DNA of 24,645 bases. It comes from Alphaproteobacteria bacterium (lineage in GTDB: Bacteria; Pseudomonadota; Alphaproteobacteria; Rhizobiales; Aestuariivirgaceae). Below, piece by piece: positions 7,279-14,832 of the stretch. The notes below the pieces were generated by a model, which was not told the origin of the DNA, did no database searches, and worked only from the letters and a program-made list of their open reading frames with translations. The position numbers and the translations under genes are program-made. The DNA lies in contig JAGRLX010000141.1 in NCBI GenBank assembly GCA_020441605.1, positions 1 through 24,645 of the forward strand, written 5' to 3'. Position 1 is the first letter of the stretch, and each line of letters starts with the position of its first letter.

Positions 7279-7399
7279 TGTAGCAAATTGAAGCAATCAT
7301 TTTGCAGTCAACCATTATTGTCGCAATAAGAAACGAAATGCAAGCCAGTGTTATTTGCTCACCAACCTGCGCTCAGCGTTTGTGTCGCAAATTGCGACA
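7279..7399. promoter_or_regulatory. Candidate upstream activator sites of the sigma-54 regulator
   Basis: A perfect 17-bp palindrome, TGTCGCAA-A-TTGCGACA, lies at 7383-7399. A degenerate copy (TGTAGCAAATTGAAGCA) is at 7279-7295. A half-site with its own short palindrome (TTATTG-TCG-CAATAA) is at 7315-7329. The 11-mer TATTGTCGCAA occurs at 7316-7326 and, inverted, at 7391-7401. The perfect site is about 155 bp upstream of the -12 element of the dapA-like promoter, a normal distance for enhancer sites. Assignment to the neighbouring activator is inferred from position and symmetry. Confidence 0.6.
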
Positions 7400-7539
7400 A
7401 TAGTGAGCATTGGAGCGGTTAGGGCGCAGCTCGGGAAGCTGGGCGTCATGCAGCGTGTCGTCAAAGCCACCGCGTTACCAGATACTCGTAACTCATGGAA
7501 AATGCATGAAAAATTCCTGCACGTCAGCCATTAACCAAT

Positions 7540-7556
7540 TGGCACGGCCCGTGCAA
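7540..7556 (+). promoter_or_regulatory. Sigma-54 promoter (-24/-12) of the dapA-like/DAO operon
   Basis: The sequence TTGGCACGGCCCGTGCAAG spans 7539-7557, with GG at 7541-7542 and GC at 7553-7554, exactly 12 bp apart. It matches TGGCAC-N5-TTGCA except for GTGC in place of TTGC. Transcription should begin near 7566, about 50 nt before the dapA-like start. The palindromic candidate activator sites lie upstream in the same intergenic region. Confidence 0.75.
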
Positions 7557-7615
7557 GACGGTTGCAAAACAACATCCCCTCCATCCCGAGGGGCGGATAC
7601 ATGGGAAGGACATAA

Positions 7616-8500
7616 ATGAGCGATCTTCGCGGCGTTTATACTGTTGTAGCAACCCCCTTCACGGAGGATGGCGCCATTGATCTTGCTGCATTTGGCGACA
7701 ATCTCGATTATTTCGCCGAAAAGGGCGGCCACGGCGTGATCGTGTGCGGAACGCTTGGCGAATACAGCGCCATGTCCATCGAAGAGCGGAAGAAGGTCTT
7801 CGAGTTTGCCGCCAAGCGGCTCAAGGGCCGTTGTCCCCTGATGGCTGGCACCATTGCAACAACCACCAAGAATGTCATCGAATTGACCAAGCATGTGGGG
7901 GACCATGGCGGTGTGGGTGTGCTGCTGCTCTCGCACCCGGGCCTCGGTCTCAACACCATGGAGCTCAACACCTACTACCGCGATGTCGCGGACAACACCG
8001 ATGTGAAGATCATGCTGTACAACAATCCCGGCAGCAATGGCATCGACCTGCCATTCGATCTGGTGAAGAAGCTTGCCGAGCATCCGAACATCGTTGCTAT
8101 CAAGGAGTCCTCGAACGACGTGAAGCGCATCTCGCGAATCGTGGATGAACTGTCCGACTCGCTCACGCCATTCTGCGGCTATGAGGACATGTATTTCGAA
8201 GCCTTTTGCGCCGGCGCGCAGGGCTGGGTGTGCTTAGGAGGCAACATCGCGCCGCGCATGGTGAGTGAGCTGCTTGAACTGGTGCGGTCCGGCGAAATCG
8301 AAAAGGCACGCGTGCTGTCCCGCAACTACCGCCCGCTCGCGCGTTATTTCGAGAACACCTCGAAGTTCATTCAGGCCACCAAATACGCGATGGACAAGAT
8401 CGGCCTCAAGGGGGGCTACACGCGGCGCCCGCGCTTGCCGCTCTCTGCTGAAGAGAAGACGGACATCGATCGCATACTGGAACGGGTGAAGTTGTATTGA
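7616..8500 (+). CDS. DapA-superfamily (class I aldolase) lyase/deaminase, not a true DHDPS
   Basis: This 294-residue protein has the DapA/N-acetylneuraminate lyase fold. The Schiff-base lysine is expected at K163 (AIKESSND) and the catalytic tyrosine at Y135 (MLYNNPG). The substrate loop is GTLGEY (45-50), where true dihydrodipicolinate synthases have GTTGE, and the arginine after YNVPGR is missing (YNNPGSNG). It is therefore unlikely to make dihydrodipicolinate. Family members that fit the neighbourhood include the pyrroline-4-hydroxy-2-carboxylate deaminase of hydroxyproline breakdown and 2-keto-3-deoxy sugar acid aldolases/dehydratases. The ATG has AAGGA upstream. It is the first gene behind a sigma-54 promoter, with the DAO-family gene 22 bp downstream in the same operon. 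Substrate unproven. Confidence 0.85.
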   Translation: MSDLRGVYTVVATPFTEDGAIDLAAFGDNLDYFAEKGGHGVIVCGTLGEYSAMSIEERKKVFEFAAKRLKGRCPLMAGTIATTTKNVIELTKHVGDHGGVGVLLLSHPGLGLNTMELNTYYRDVADNTDVKIMLYNNPGSNGIDLPFDLVKKLAEHPNIVAIKESSNDVKRISRIVDELSDSLTPFCGYEDMYFEAFCAGAQGWVCLGGNIAPRMVSELLELVRSGEIEKARVLSRNYRPLARYFENTSKFIQATKYAMDKIGLKGGYTRRPRLPLSAEEKTDIDRILERVKLY

Positions 8501-8522
8501 GCAATTAGGTGGGCCGCCAGAA

Positions 8523-9848
8523 ATGAAGGAGATCAAACGCTTTCCAGCGCCAGTTGGTGATCCGGGTTGGTTCAATCTTGCCAACAACCGGCAGCACCAG
8601 TTTGCGCAGGCTGGTGATCTCGCCTCGTCTTATGATTTTGTTATTGTCGGCGCTGGTTTCGCCGGAATTGCAGCTGCAACTCGCCTCGCGCAGTTGCGAC
8701 CCGGCGCTTCCATCGCCGTGTTTGAAGCCCTCGAGGTCGGAAAAGGTGATAGCGGCCGCAACGCGGGATTCATGATCGATGAGCCACATGCGGCCTTTGG
8801 CGATTCAGGCGACCTTATTCATCACAAATGGCGCTATCGCCTGAACAAGATCGTCATCGACTGGTTGCGCAAGGTTAAGACGGCTGCAGAGCTGGATGTG
8901 GATTGGCGCGAGTCGGGCAAGCACCTGGCGGCGCGAGAAAGCAGCTGCCTGCCTAATCTCGAAAGCCACGCAAGGCTTCTCGATCAGATCGGCATTGAAT
9001 GCAAGATTTGCGACCAGAGCGAACTGACGCGCACCCTTGGCACGGATTACTACATCAAGTCGCTCTATTCGTCGGGAACTGTGCTTATCAATCCTTCGGA
9101 GGTGGTGCGCGGCATTGCTTCGGCGCTGCCACAGACAGTGCAAGTCTTCGAAAGAACGCCCGTCAAGCAAGTCATCGAAGGTGCGCAACCGAGAGTCATA
9201 CTCAGCAACGGCAAAGCTGTTTCAACGTCGACGGTTGTCCTGACGGTCAGTTCTTTCATCAATGATTTTGGAACCGCGCATTCCGGCCGGATGTTCGGGA
9301 TCACCAGCTTCGGCGCCTTCACGCGCGAACTATCAGTTGATGAGCTGAAGACTCTTGAGGGCGTGGAGCCCTGGGGATGTACGGCCGCGCATGAGGCTGG
9401 CACAACCGTGCGCTACACGCCAACGAAACGCGTCTATGTGCGCAATGGCCTTGCCTTCTGCGGGAACCAGCGCACCACGCCGGATCACCTGAAGCGCGCG
9501 CAACCGAAATTGCGCAAGGCTTTTGAAAGCCGCTTCCCGAGACTCCGGCACGTTGAGTTCGAGAATGCTTATGCCGGGATGATCCCGCTCAGTTACAACA
9601 CGCAATCTCTGTTCGGCCGCGTCGCAGAGAATGTGTTTGCTGGATCGGTGGGTGACGGGCTTGGAATTACTCGCAGCAACATGCTCGGGCTGTATCTGGC
9701 TGACCTTGTTTGCGGTGTCGACAGCGAGGAGCTGCGCTATTTGCTGACTACCAACACACCTGGCCGATGCCCTCCAGAACCGTTCCGTTCAATTGGCGCA
9801 AATCTTCGGATCGCGTGGAGTGAGTTCCGTGCGGGCGGTGAGATATGA
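8523..9848 (+). CDS. DAO-family FAD-dependent oxidoreductase
   Basis: This 441-residue protein has a DAO fold. The FAD dinucleotide motif YDFVIVGAGFAGIAAATRLA covers residues 37-56, after an N-terminal extension of about 35 residues. DSGRNAGFM is the second FAD contact, as in the PuuB-type (gamma-glutamylputrescine oxidase) branch. A C-terminal GSVGDGLGITRSNMLGLYLADL closes the FAD domain. Such enzymes oxidise secondary or primary amines to imines. Following the DapA-like gene by 22 bp, it could produce the imino acid that the DapA-like protein uses, as D-hydroxyproline oxidase and the deaminase do in hydroxyproline catabolism. That pairing is an inference. The ribosome site is weak, so coupling to the upstream gene is likely. 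Confidence 0.85.
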   Translation: MKEIKRFPAPVGDPGWFNLANNRQHQFAQAGDLASSYDFVIVGAGFAGIAAATRLAQLRPGASIAVFEALEVGKGDSGRNAGFMIDEPHAAFGDSGDLIHHKWRYRLNKIVIDWLRKVKTAAELDVDWRESGKHLAARESSCLPNLESHARLLDQIGIECKICDQSELTRTLGTDYYIKSLYSSGTVLINPSEVVRGIASALPQTVQVFERTPVKQVIEGAQPRVILSNGKAVSTSTVVLTVSSFINDFGTAHSGRMFGITSFGAFTRELSVDELKTLEGVEPWGCTAAHEAGTTVRYTPTKRVYVRNGLAFCGNQRTTPDHLKRAQPKLRKAFESRFPRLRHVEFENAYAGMIPLSYNTQSLFGRVAENVFAGSVGDGLGITRSNMLGLYLADLVCGVDSEELRYLLTTNTPGRCPPEPFRSIGANLRIAWSEFRAGGEI

Positions 9849-9888
9849 CTCAAGTATCAGAGTACAAGATCATGACGTCGACAAATCG

Positions 9889-9926
9889 TATACATTCATT
9901 GACGCAATGTATAAAATATGTAATCT
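9889..9926 (+). promoter_or_regulatory. Promoter of the betaine importer operon overlapped by a GntR-type operator
   Basis: TATACATT (9889-9896) and AATGTATA (9906-9913) form an inverted repeat with a 9-bp centre. A sigma-70 promoter can be read as TTGACG (9899-9904), a 16-bp spacer and TAATCT (9921-9926), with the operator arms flanking and following the -35 element. Repression by the GntR protein encoded at 20504-21160 is inferred, because the same GTATAC core recurs in front of its own gene and of three other transcription units. Confidence 0.6.
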
Positions 9927-9985
9927 TTGATTACAGCGGGTTCGCGGCGCGCCAAGTGCTCCGTGGGCCGGTCCCTCAGTCTTTC

Positions 9986-10006
9986 ACCGAGCTACGTGGG
10001 CTCGGT
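9986..10006 (+). promoter_or_regulatory. Stem-loop in the importer mRNA leader
   Basis: ACCGAGC (9986-9992) pairs with GCTCGGT (10000-10006) around a 7-nt loop. It lies about 28 nt before the AGGAGG ribosome site of the binding-protein gene. No T-run follows. It may stabilise the leader or be incidental. Confidence 0.35.
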
Positions 10007-10046
10007 ATCGCAAGTCACACAGCCACGTATCAAAGGAGGAGATGAG

Positions 10047-11039
10047 ATGAAGAAGTTACTGCTTGCAGCTGTGGCTACCGCAGCTTTGATGACTGGCAGC
10101 GCTGCCCACGCAGCCTGTGGAGATGTTTCGCTCGCTGTGTTCAGCTGGCAGTCGGCCGAGGCTTTGGCGAAGGTCGACCAGTTGATCCTGAATGCCGGTT
10201 ATGGCTGCAATGCCTCGACTGTTGCGGGCGACACGGTGCCGACCATCACCTCGATGGTTGAAAAGGGCCAGCCTGATATCGTTTCCGAAGGAACGCCGAG
10301 CTTGCTCGGCGACGTCTACACCAAGGGCGTCGAGGAAAAGCGCATCGCCCCTATAGGTCCCGCCATAAGCGACGGTGCGGTTTCGGGCTGGTACGTTCCG
10401 CAGTACATCGTGGACGCTCATCCGGACATCAAGACGGTCGACGATGCCGTCAAGCATCCTGACCTATTCCCCGCGCCTGAAGATCCGTCCAAGGGTGGTG
10501 TGATTCAGGGGCCGCAGGGCTGGGGCGACACAGTTGTGACGGCGCAGCTCTACAAGGCGCTGGATCTCGACTCCAAGGGTTTCACCCTGGTGCCTTCTGG
10601 TTCGGCTGCAGCTCTCGATGGCGCCATTACCAAGGCCTACGAACAGAAGAAGGGCTTCATCGCCGCTTATTGGGCGCCGACGTCGCTTCTGGCCAAGTAT
10701 CCGATGGTCCGCCTCGAAATGGCGCATGACCCGGCAGAGTGGGCACGCTGCACCACGGTCCAGGATTGCCCCGATCCGAAGCCTAACTACTGGAAGCCGG
10801 CTGACACCTTCGTGCTGGCCGCCAAGCCGTTTACGGATCGCATCGATGGCCCGGTGAAGGACTATTTCGCCAAGCGCAGCTGGACCCAGGCTGAAGTCGG
10901 CAAGGTGATGCTGTGGATGACCGAGAACCAGGCCAATGGTGATGATGGTGCCAAGTGGTTCATCAAGAACATGCCGGAAGTTTGGACCAAGTGGGTCCCA
11001 GTCGATGTTGCGGAGAAGGTCAAGGCTGCCGCGCAGTAA
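10047..11039 (+). CDS. OpuAC/ProX-like betaine ABC transporter substrate-binding protein
   Basis: This 330-residue secreted protein starts at ATG 10047, with a perfect AGGAGG at 10034-10039. A Sec signal peptide covers residues 1-22 (cleavage after AAHA). The mature part is a type II periplasmic binding protein of the glycine betaine/proline betaine/choline group. Candidate aromatic-cage tryptophans are W34 (VFSWQSAE), W115 (VSGWYVP), W159 (GPQGWGDT) and W209 (AAYWAP). Two cysteine pairs (C24/C54 and the later RCTTVQDC) could form disulfides. Quaternary ammonium compounds are the expected ligands, but the exact one cannot be read. It leads the importer operon under a GntR-type operator, and a strong stem-loop follows its stop. 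Confidence 0.92.
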   Translation: MKKLLLAAVATAALMTGSAAHAACGDVSLAVFSWQSAEALAKVDQLILNAGYGCNASTVAGDTVPTITSMVEKGQPDIVSEGTPSLLGDVYTKGVEEKRIAPIGPAISDGAVSGWYVPQYIVDAHPDIKTVDDAVKHPDLFPAPEDPSKGGVIQGPQGWGDTVVTAQLYKALDLDSKGFTLVPSGSAAALDGAITKAYEQKKGFIAAYWAPTSLLAKYPMVRLEMAHDPAEWARCTTVQDCPDPKPNYWKPADTFVLAAKPFTDRIDGPVKDYFAKRSWTQAEVGKVMLWMTENQANGDDGAKWFIKNMPEVWTKWVPVDVAEKVKAAAQ

Positions 11040-11062
11040 GACTTGATTTGTGAGAATCTCGT

Positions 11063-11088
11063 GGAGGCTTCGGATTGCCGGAGCCTCC
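11063..11088 (+). promoter_or_regulatory. Strong stem-loop between binding-protein and permease genes
   Basis: GGAGGCTTCGG (11063-11073) pairs with CCGGAGCCTCC (11078-11088) through 11 base pairs, one of them a G-U wobble, around a 4-nt ATTG loop. No T-run follows. In ABC operons such a structure after the binding-protein gene typically protects the upstream mRNA from 3' decay, giving more binding protein than membrane parts. It sits in a 208-bp gap before the permease gene; the rest of that gap shows nothing else I can name. Confidence 0.65.
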
Positions 11089-11247
11089 ATGCGCTGTCCC
11101 GGAGTATCTGCGGGGTTTTCAACTCTGCTCTTTCACCTTACCGGGGAGCTGCGCCAAATGCGCATCCGCAATAGCGCCCGCTGGCCCTCTCCTGTAGTGA
11201 GAGTGAGTGCGGGCTTGGCAGCAAGCATTTGTTAGGGGCATCGCGAC

Positions 11248-12135
11248 ATGGATTGGTTGATCAAGTTTCCTCAGCTCGACTCTGACTTCCTGCTTGCAGT
11301 CAAGCGGGCGATCGATGGTTCGCTGAAGGCTCTCACCCGCAACTATGGTACGGCGATCGAGAACTTCTTCTATCCTTTGCAGCAGGCGCTGATTTTCTTC
11401 GAGTATGTGATTTCCAATGCACCGTGGCCCCTGGTGGTGCTGGCGCTCGCACTGATTGCGTGGTTTGCTGCCCGGAGCTGGGCGGTTGTGGCGGCAGTTG
11501 TAGGAACGCTTCTCGTCATCGGCTTGCTTGGCCTGTGGCCCGATGCCATGAAGACGATCTCGCTGGTCTTCACCTCGACGATCTTCTCGATTGCACTGGG
11601 CATTCCCCTGGGGATCGTGATGAACCGCTACAAGCAGGCGGGCAAGGTGATGCAGACGGTTCTCGACGTCATGCAGACCATGCCGCCCTTCGTCTATCTC
11701 ATCCCGGTTGTCATGCTGTTGGGGATCGGCCGGGTGCCGGGCTTCATTGCGGTGGTGATCTACGCCATCCCGCCGATCATCCGCCTAACCGATCTTGGCA
11801 TCCGCCTCGTCGACAAGGAGGTCCTCGAGGCCGCCGATGCCTATGGCTGCTCGCGTTCCCAGAAGTTGTGGAAAGTGCAGATGCCCTTGGCCATGCCCAC
11901 CATCATGGCCGGCATCAACCAGACAATCATGATGGCGCTCGGCATGGTGGTCATCGCTTCGATGATCGGCGTTCAGGGCTTAGGACTCAACGTGCTGCAG
12001 GCGATCGCCAATCAGTACTTCACGCAAGGCATCTTCAACGGTTTCGCCATCGTCGGCATCGCCATCATCTTCGACCGCATCAGCCAGGCCTATGGCAAGC
12101 GGTTGCAGAAGCACCGGGGGACGGCGCATGAGTAA
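11248..12135 (+). CDS. ProW/OpuAB-like betaine ABC transporter permease
   Basis: This 295-residue integral membrane protein has at least six hydrophobic segments, including APWPLVVLALALIAWFAA, VVAAVVGTLLVIGLLGL and VYLIPVVMLLGI. The EAA loop that contacts the ATPase is EAADAYGCSRSQKLWKVQMP. An amphipathic N-terminal region of about 65 residues precedes the first membrane segment, as in ProW-type proteins. AGGGG lies 9 nt before ATG 11248. Its stop overlaps the ATPase gene by 8 bp. Permease of the betaine importer. Confidence 0.93.
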   Translation: MDWLIKFPQLDSDFLLAVKRAIDGSLKALTRNYGTAIENFFYPLQQALIFFEYVISNAPWPLVVLALALIAWFAARSWAVVAAVVGTLLVIGLLGLWPDAMKTISLVFTSTIFSIALGIPLGIVMNRYKQAGKVMQTVLDVMQTMPPFVYLIPVVMLLGIGRVPGFIAVVIYAIPPIIRLTDLGIRLVDKEVLEAADAYGCSRSQKLWKVQMPLAMPTIMAGINQTIMMALGMVVIASMIGVQGLGLNVLQAIANQYFTQGIFNGFAIVGIAIIFDRISQAYGKRLQKHRGTAHE

Positions 12136-13162
12136 CACCTCGATCGAGATCAAGGAACTCTACAAGATCTTCGGAAGGACGCCGAAGGACTATGTGGAGA
12201 CGGTGAAGAAGGGCATGTCCAAGGCCGAGCTCGGCAAGACGCATGGACATATCCTGGGCCTCAACAACATTAACATCTCCATGCCGGCGGGCAAAATCCA
12301 TGTCATCATGGGGCTTTCCGGCTCCGGCAAATCGACCTTGATCCGCCACATCAACCGGTTGATCGAGCCCACCGCCGGCGCAATCCTGGTCGACGGCAAG
12401 AATGTCCTCGACATGTCGGAACTCGAACTCCGCGACTTCCGCCGCGCGGGCACCGCCATGGTGTTCCAACGTTTTGCGCTGCTGCCACACCGCACTGTCA
12501 TCGACAACGTGATCTTCGGGCTCGAAGTGCGTGGCGTCGACAAGGCCAAGGCGCGTGATACCGGCATGCGCTGGATCGAGCGGGTGGGGCTTCAGGGCTT
12601 TGAGGCACGCTATCCGCACGAGCTATCCGGCGGCATGCAGCAGCGTGTCGGCCTGGCCCGGGCGCTTTCCAACGATTCCGCCATCCTGCTCATGGACGAG
12701 GCCTACTCGGCGCTCGATCCGCTGATCCGCACCGACATGCAGACCATGCTGCTCGATCTGCAGAAGGAACTCAGGAAGACCATCGTGTTCATCACCCATG
12801 ATTTGGATGAAGCACTGCGACTAGGTGACCAGATCGTCATCCTGCGCGATGGCTCGATCATCCAGAAGGGCAATAGCCAGGATATCCTGTTGAACCCGGC
12901 TGATGATTATATCGAGCGCTTCATCAAGGACGTCAACCGCGGCCGCTATCTCAAGGTCGATGCGGTGATGGATGCGGATGCAAAAGCGCCTGACATGTCG
13001 TTGCCGAAGCTCAAGCCCGGAACGCCACTGGAAGTGGCGGCGCTGGAACTCGCAAACTCGTCGTTCGACTCGGCCATCGTCGTGGATGACAGAGGGCAGC
13101 CGGTGGGCAAAGTCACGCTGCGCCAAATTTCCGCGGCGATGTCATCACCGGATGTTGAATAG
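12128..13162 (+). CDS. ProV/OpuAA-like betaine ABC transporter ATP-binding protein
   Basis: This 344-residue ATPase has Walker A GLSGSGKST (62-70), Q-loop VFQRFALLPH (112-121), signature LSGGMQQR (166-173), Walker B ILLMDEA (186-192) and H-loop H224 (ITHDLDEA). Like ProV, it has an N-terminal extension before the nucleotide fold and a C-terminal regulatory tail (about 280-344; FDSAIVVDDRGQPVGKVTL) that reads as a single CBS-like repeat. In ProU/OpuA systems the full tandem CBS module senses ionic strength. A shortened module may mean nutrient uptake rather than osmotic control; that is inference. The ATG lies inside the end of the permease gene (8-bp overlap). The dehydrogenase gene follows after 32 bp. 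Confidence 0.93.
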   Translation: MSNTSIEIKELYKIFGRTPKDYVETVKKGMSKAELGKTHGHILGLNNINISMPAGKIHVIMGLSGSGKSTLIRHINRLIEPTAGAILVDGKNVLDMSELELRDFRRAGTAMVFQRFALLPHRTVIDNVIFGLEVRGVDKAKARDTGMRWIERVGLQGFEARYPHELSGGMQQRVGLARALSNDSAILLMDEAYSALDPLIRTDMQTMLLDLQKELRKTIVFITHDLDEALRLGDQIVILRDGSIIQKGNSQDILLNPADDYIERFIKDVNRGRYLKVDAVMDADAKAPDMSLPKLKPGTPLEVAALELANSSFDSAIVVDDRGQPVGKVTLRQISAAMSSPDVE

Positions 13163-13194
13163 CGAAGTTCGGAAGGTCTGCTCGAAGATTAAGC

Positions 13195-14832
13195 ATGCTC
13201 GAAGGCAGTGCACTCAACTTTGCATCGAGACTGGCGTCTATTGATGCGATGAAGAGTGGTGCTCTTGACCTTCTGATTGTTGGCGGCGGCATAACCGGCC
13301 TGGGTGCTGCTCTTGATGCGGCCGCCCGGGGACTGTCTGTCGGACTGATCGAACAGGATGATTTGGCCAGCGGCACATCCAGTAAATCGAGCAAGATGAT
13401 TCATGGTGGCCTGCGCTACCTGGAACAGCTCAATTTCGGATTGGTCCGTGAGGCATTGAAAGAGCGTGGGCTTCTGCTCCACCGTCTGGCACCACATCTC
13501 GTCAAACCGGTACCATTCATAATTCCATATCGCGGCGGGCTTCTCCAAAGGCTCTATCTCAGCATCGGGGTTTTTCTCTACGAGCGGTTGGCCGGCTCGA
13601 AGCAGGTACCGTCTCATCGCCGTCTCAACAGCGCGGCACTAGCTGAGGCAGCGCCGGCGTTGCGTCAGCGCCATTTTTCGGGCGGCATTGCCATATGGGA
13701 TGCACAGGAAGATGATGCCCGCTATGCCGTGTTTGTTGCGCGAACGGCCGCTGCGAAGGGCGCTCGAATTGCAACACGTGTTAAGGCCGAGAGCCTGATC
13801 CATGATAAGGGAAGAGTGATTGGGGCAAAGGCCAACGATAGGGAAACAGGTGAGGCGTTTGAAATTCGCGCCAGACATGTCGCGACAGCCATGGGACCAT
13901 GGACAGGGCAACTGGACATTGGCCAGCCGGACCGGAAACCTCGTTTGCGGCCCTCAAAGGGGGTTCACATCATCCTCCCGAAGAATGCCATCGAAATGGA
14001 ATCGGGGCTCATTGCCAGAACCGACACAGGGCTGATCTTTGTCATTCCCTGGGAAGGAGAATGGCTGATCGGCGACACGGATACAGAGTGGCAGGGTGAT
14101 CCCGGCACGGTGACGGTCACGGCACAGGACGTTGCGACAATTCTAGAGCGTCTAAATTCAGTGCTTGCAACACCTGTGAGCCCACATCAAATCCTTGGCA
14201 CCTATGCAGGGGTGCGGCCACTGGTTGAAGACCATCGCAGTGGTGGAACCACAGACGTGAGCCGCAAACACATCATTGCATCCCCGACTCCTGGGCTGAC
14301 GGTTATTTGCGGCGGGAAATACACGACCTACCGGAAGATGGCAGAGGACCTCATCGACACCGTTGTCAAAGACTGTCGTCCAACGACAGGGCCTTCATCG
14401 TCCACGGAGTGGCTGCCGCTATTGGGAGCCAGCGGCTTCCAGGAGATGATGTCCGATCGCGAAGGAATTGCGAACAAGGCCAATTTGACCTCCAAGCAGG
14501 TAGAACGGCTTCTGCACCGCTATGGCGATTGCATTGCTGACATTCTGGAATTGATGGCTCGCCGCCCCGAGTTGTCCGTCATCCTGCGAAGAGACCCGCT
14601 GCTCCTGGCGGCCGAAGTCGTCTATGCCTGCAGCCACGAGGGCGCGCTGCACATTGAGGACGTTCTTGACCGCCGAACCCGAACCTCGATTCTATCAGCC
14701 GACAAAGGTTTACCGGTCTTGCCGGACGTAGCGAAACTTATGCAAGCAGAGCTGAACTGGTCAGACGCGTACATGCACTCGGAAATCGCGAGGTACACAA
14801 CTCATGTTCAGTGTGAATCTCTGCCGCACTAG
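13195..14832 (+). CDS. GlpD/GlpA-family FAD-dependent dehydrogenase
   Basis: This 545-residue protein has the FAD motif LLIVGGGITGLGAALDAAARG (about 26-46), then DLASGTSSKSSKMIHGGLRYLEQ, a hallmark of the glycerol-3-phosphate dehydrogenase family, and the substrate/FAD region WLIGDTDTEWQGDP. The C-terminal domain (about 390-530) matches the DAO_C region of GlpD. The family oxidises glycerol 3-phosphate or related polyol phosphates (for example erythritol 4-phosphate in EryB) and passes electrons to quinone. Its place 32 bp behind the betaine importer ATPase is unusual for a glycerol gene, so it may oxidise another hydroxy substrate. An alternative start is ATG 13249. Its TAG stop lies within CTAG, shared with the stop of the convergent demethylase gene. 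Confidence 0.85.
   Translation: MLEGSALNFASRLASIDAMKSGALDLLIVGGGITGLGAALDAAARGLSVGLIEQDDLASGTSSKSSKMIHGGLRYLEQLNFGLVREALKERGLLLHRLAPHLVKPVPFIIPYRGGLLQRLYLSIGVFLYERLAGSKQVPSHRRLNSAALAEAAPALRQRHFSGGIAIWDAQEDDARYAVFVARTAAAKGARIATRVKAESLIHDKGRVIGAKANDRETGEAFEIRARHVATAMGPWTGQLDIGQPDRKPRLRPSKGVHIILPKNAIEMESGLIARTDTGLIFVIPWEGEWLIGDTDTEWQGDPGTVTVTAQDVATILERLNSVLATPVSPHQILGTYAGVRPLVEDHRSGGTTDVSRKHIIASPTPGLTVICGGKYTTYRKMAEDLIDTVVKDCRPTTGPSSSTEWLPLLGASGFQEMMSDREGIANKANLTSKQVERLLHRYGDCIADILELMARRPELSVILRRDPLLLAAEVVYACSHEGALHIEDVLDRRTRTSILSADKGLPVLPDVAKLMQAELNWSDAYMHSEIARYTTHVQCESLPH

Noticed and set aside
7616..8500. Naming the gene dapA (dihydrodipicolinate synthase).
   Set aside because: The arginine after YNVPG and the second threonine of GTTGE are missing, and the operon context is catabolic.
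9986..10006. A riboswitch in the importer leader.
   Set aside because: Only one simple stem-loop is present; no conserved riboswitch core could be recognised in the leader of about 110 nt.
9845..10045. 66-codon frame overlapping the DAO stop (ATGA) and reaching the binding-protein gene.
   Set aside because: It covers the promoter, the operator palindrome and a stem-loop, and its product has no recognisable family or domain composition.
13195..14832. Naming the gene glpD with glycerol 3-phosphate as substrate.
   Set aside because: Family membership is clear, but the position behind a betaine importer and the absence of other glp genes do not support that substrate.
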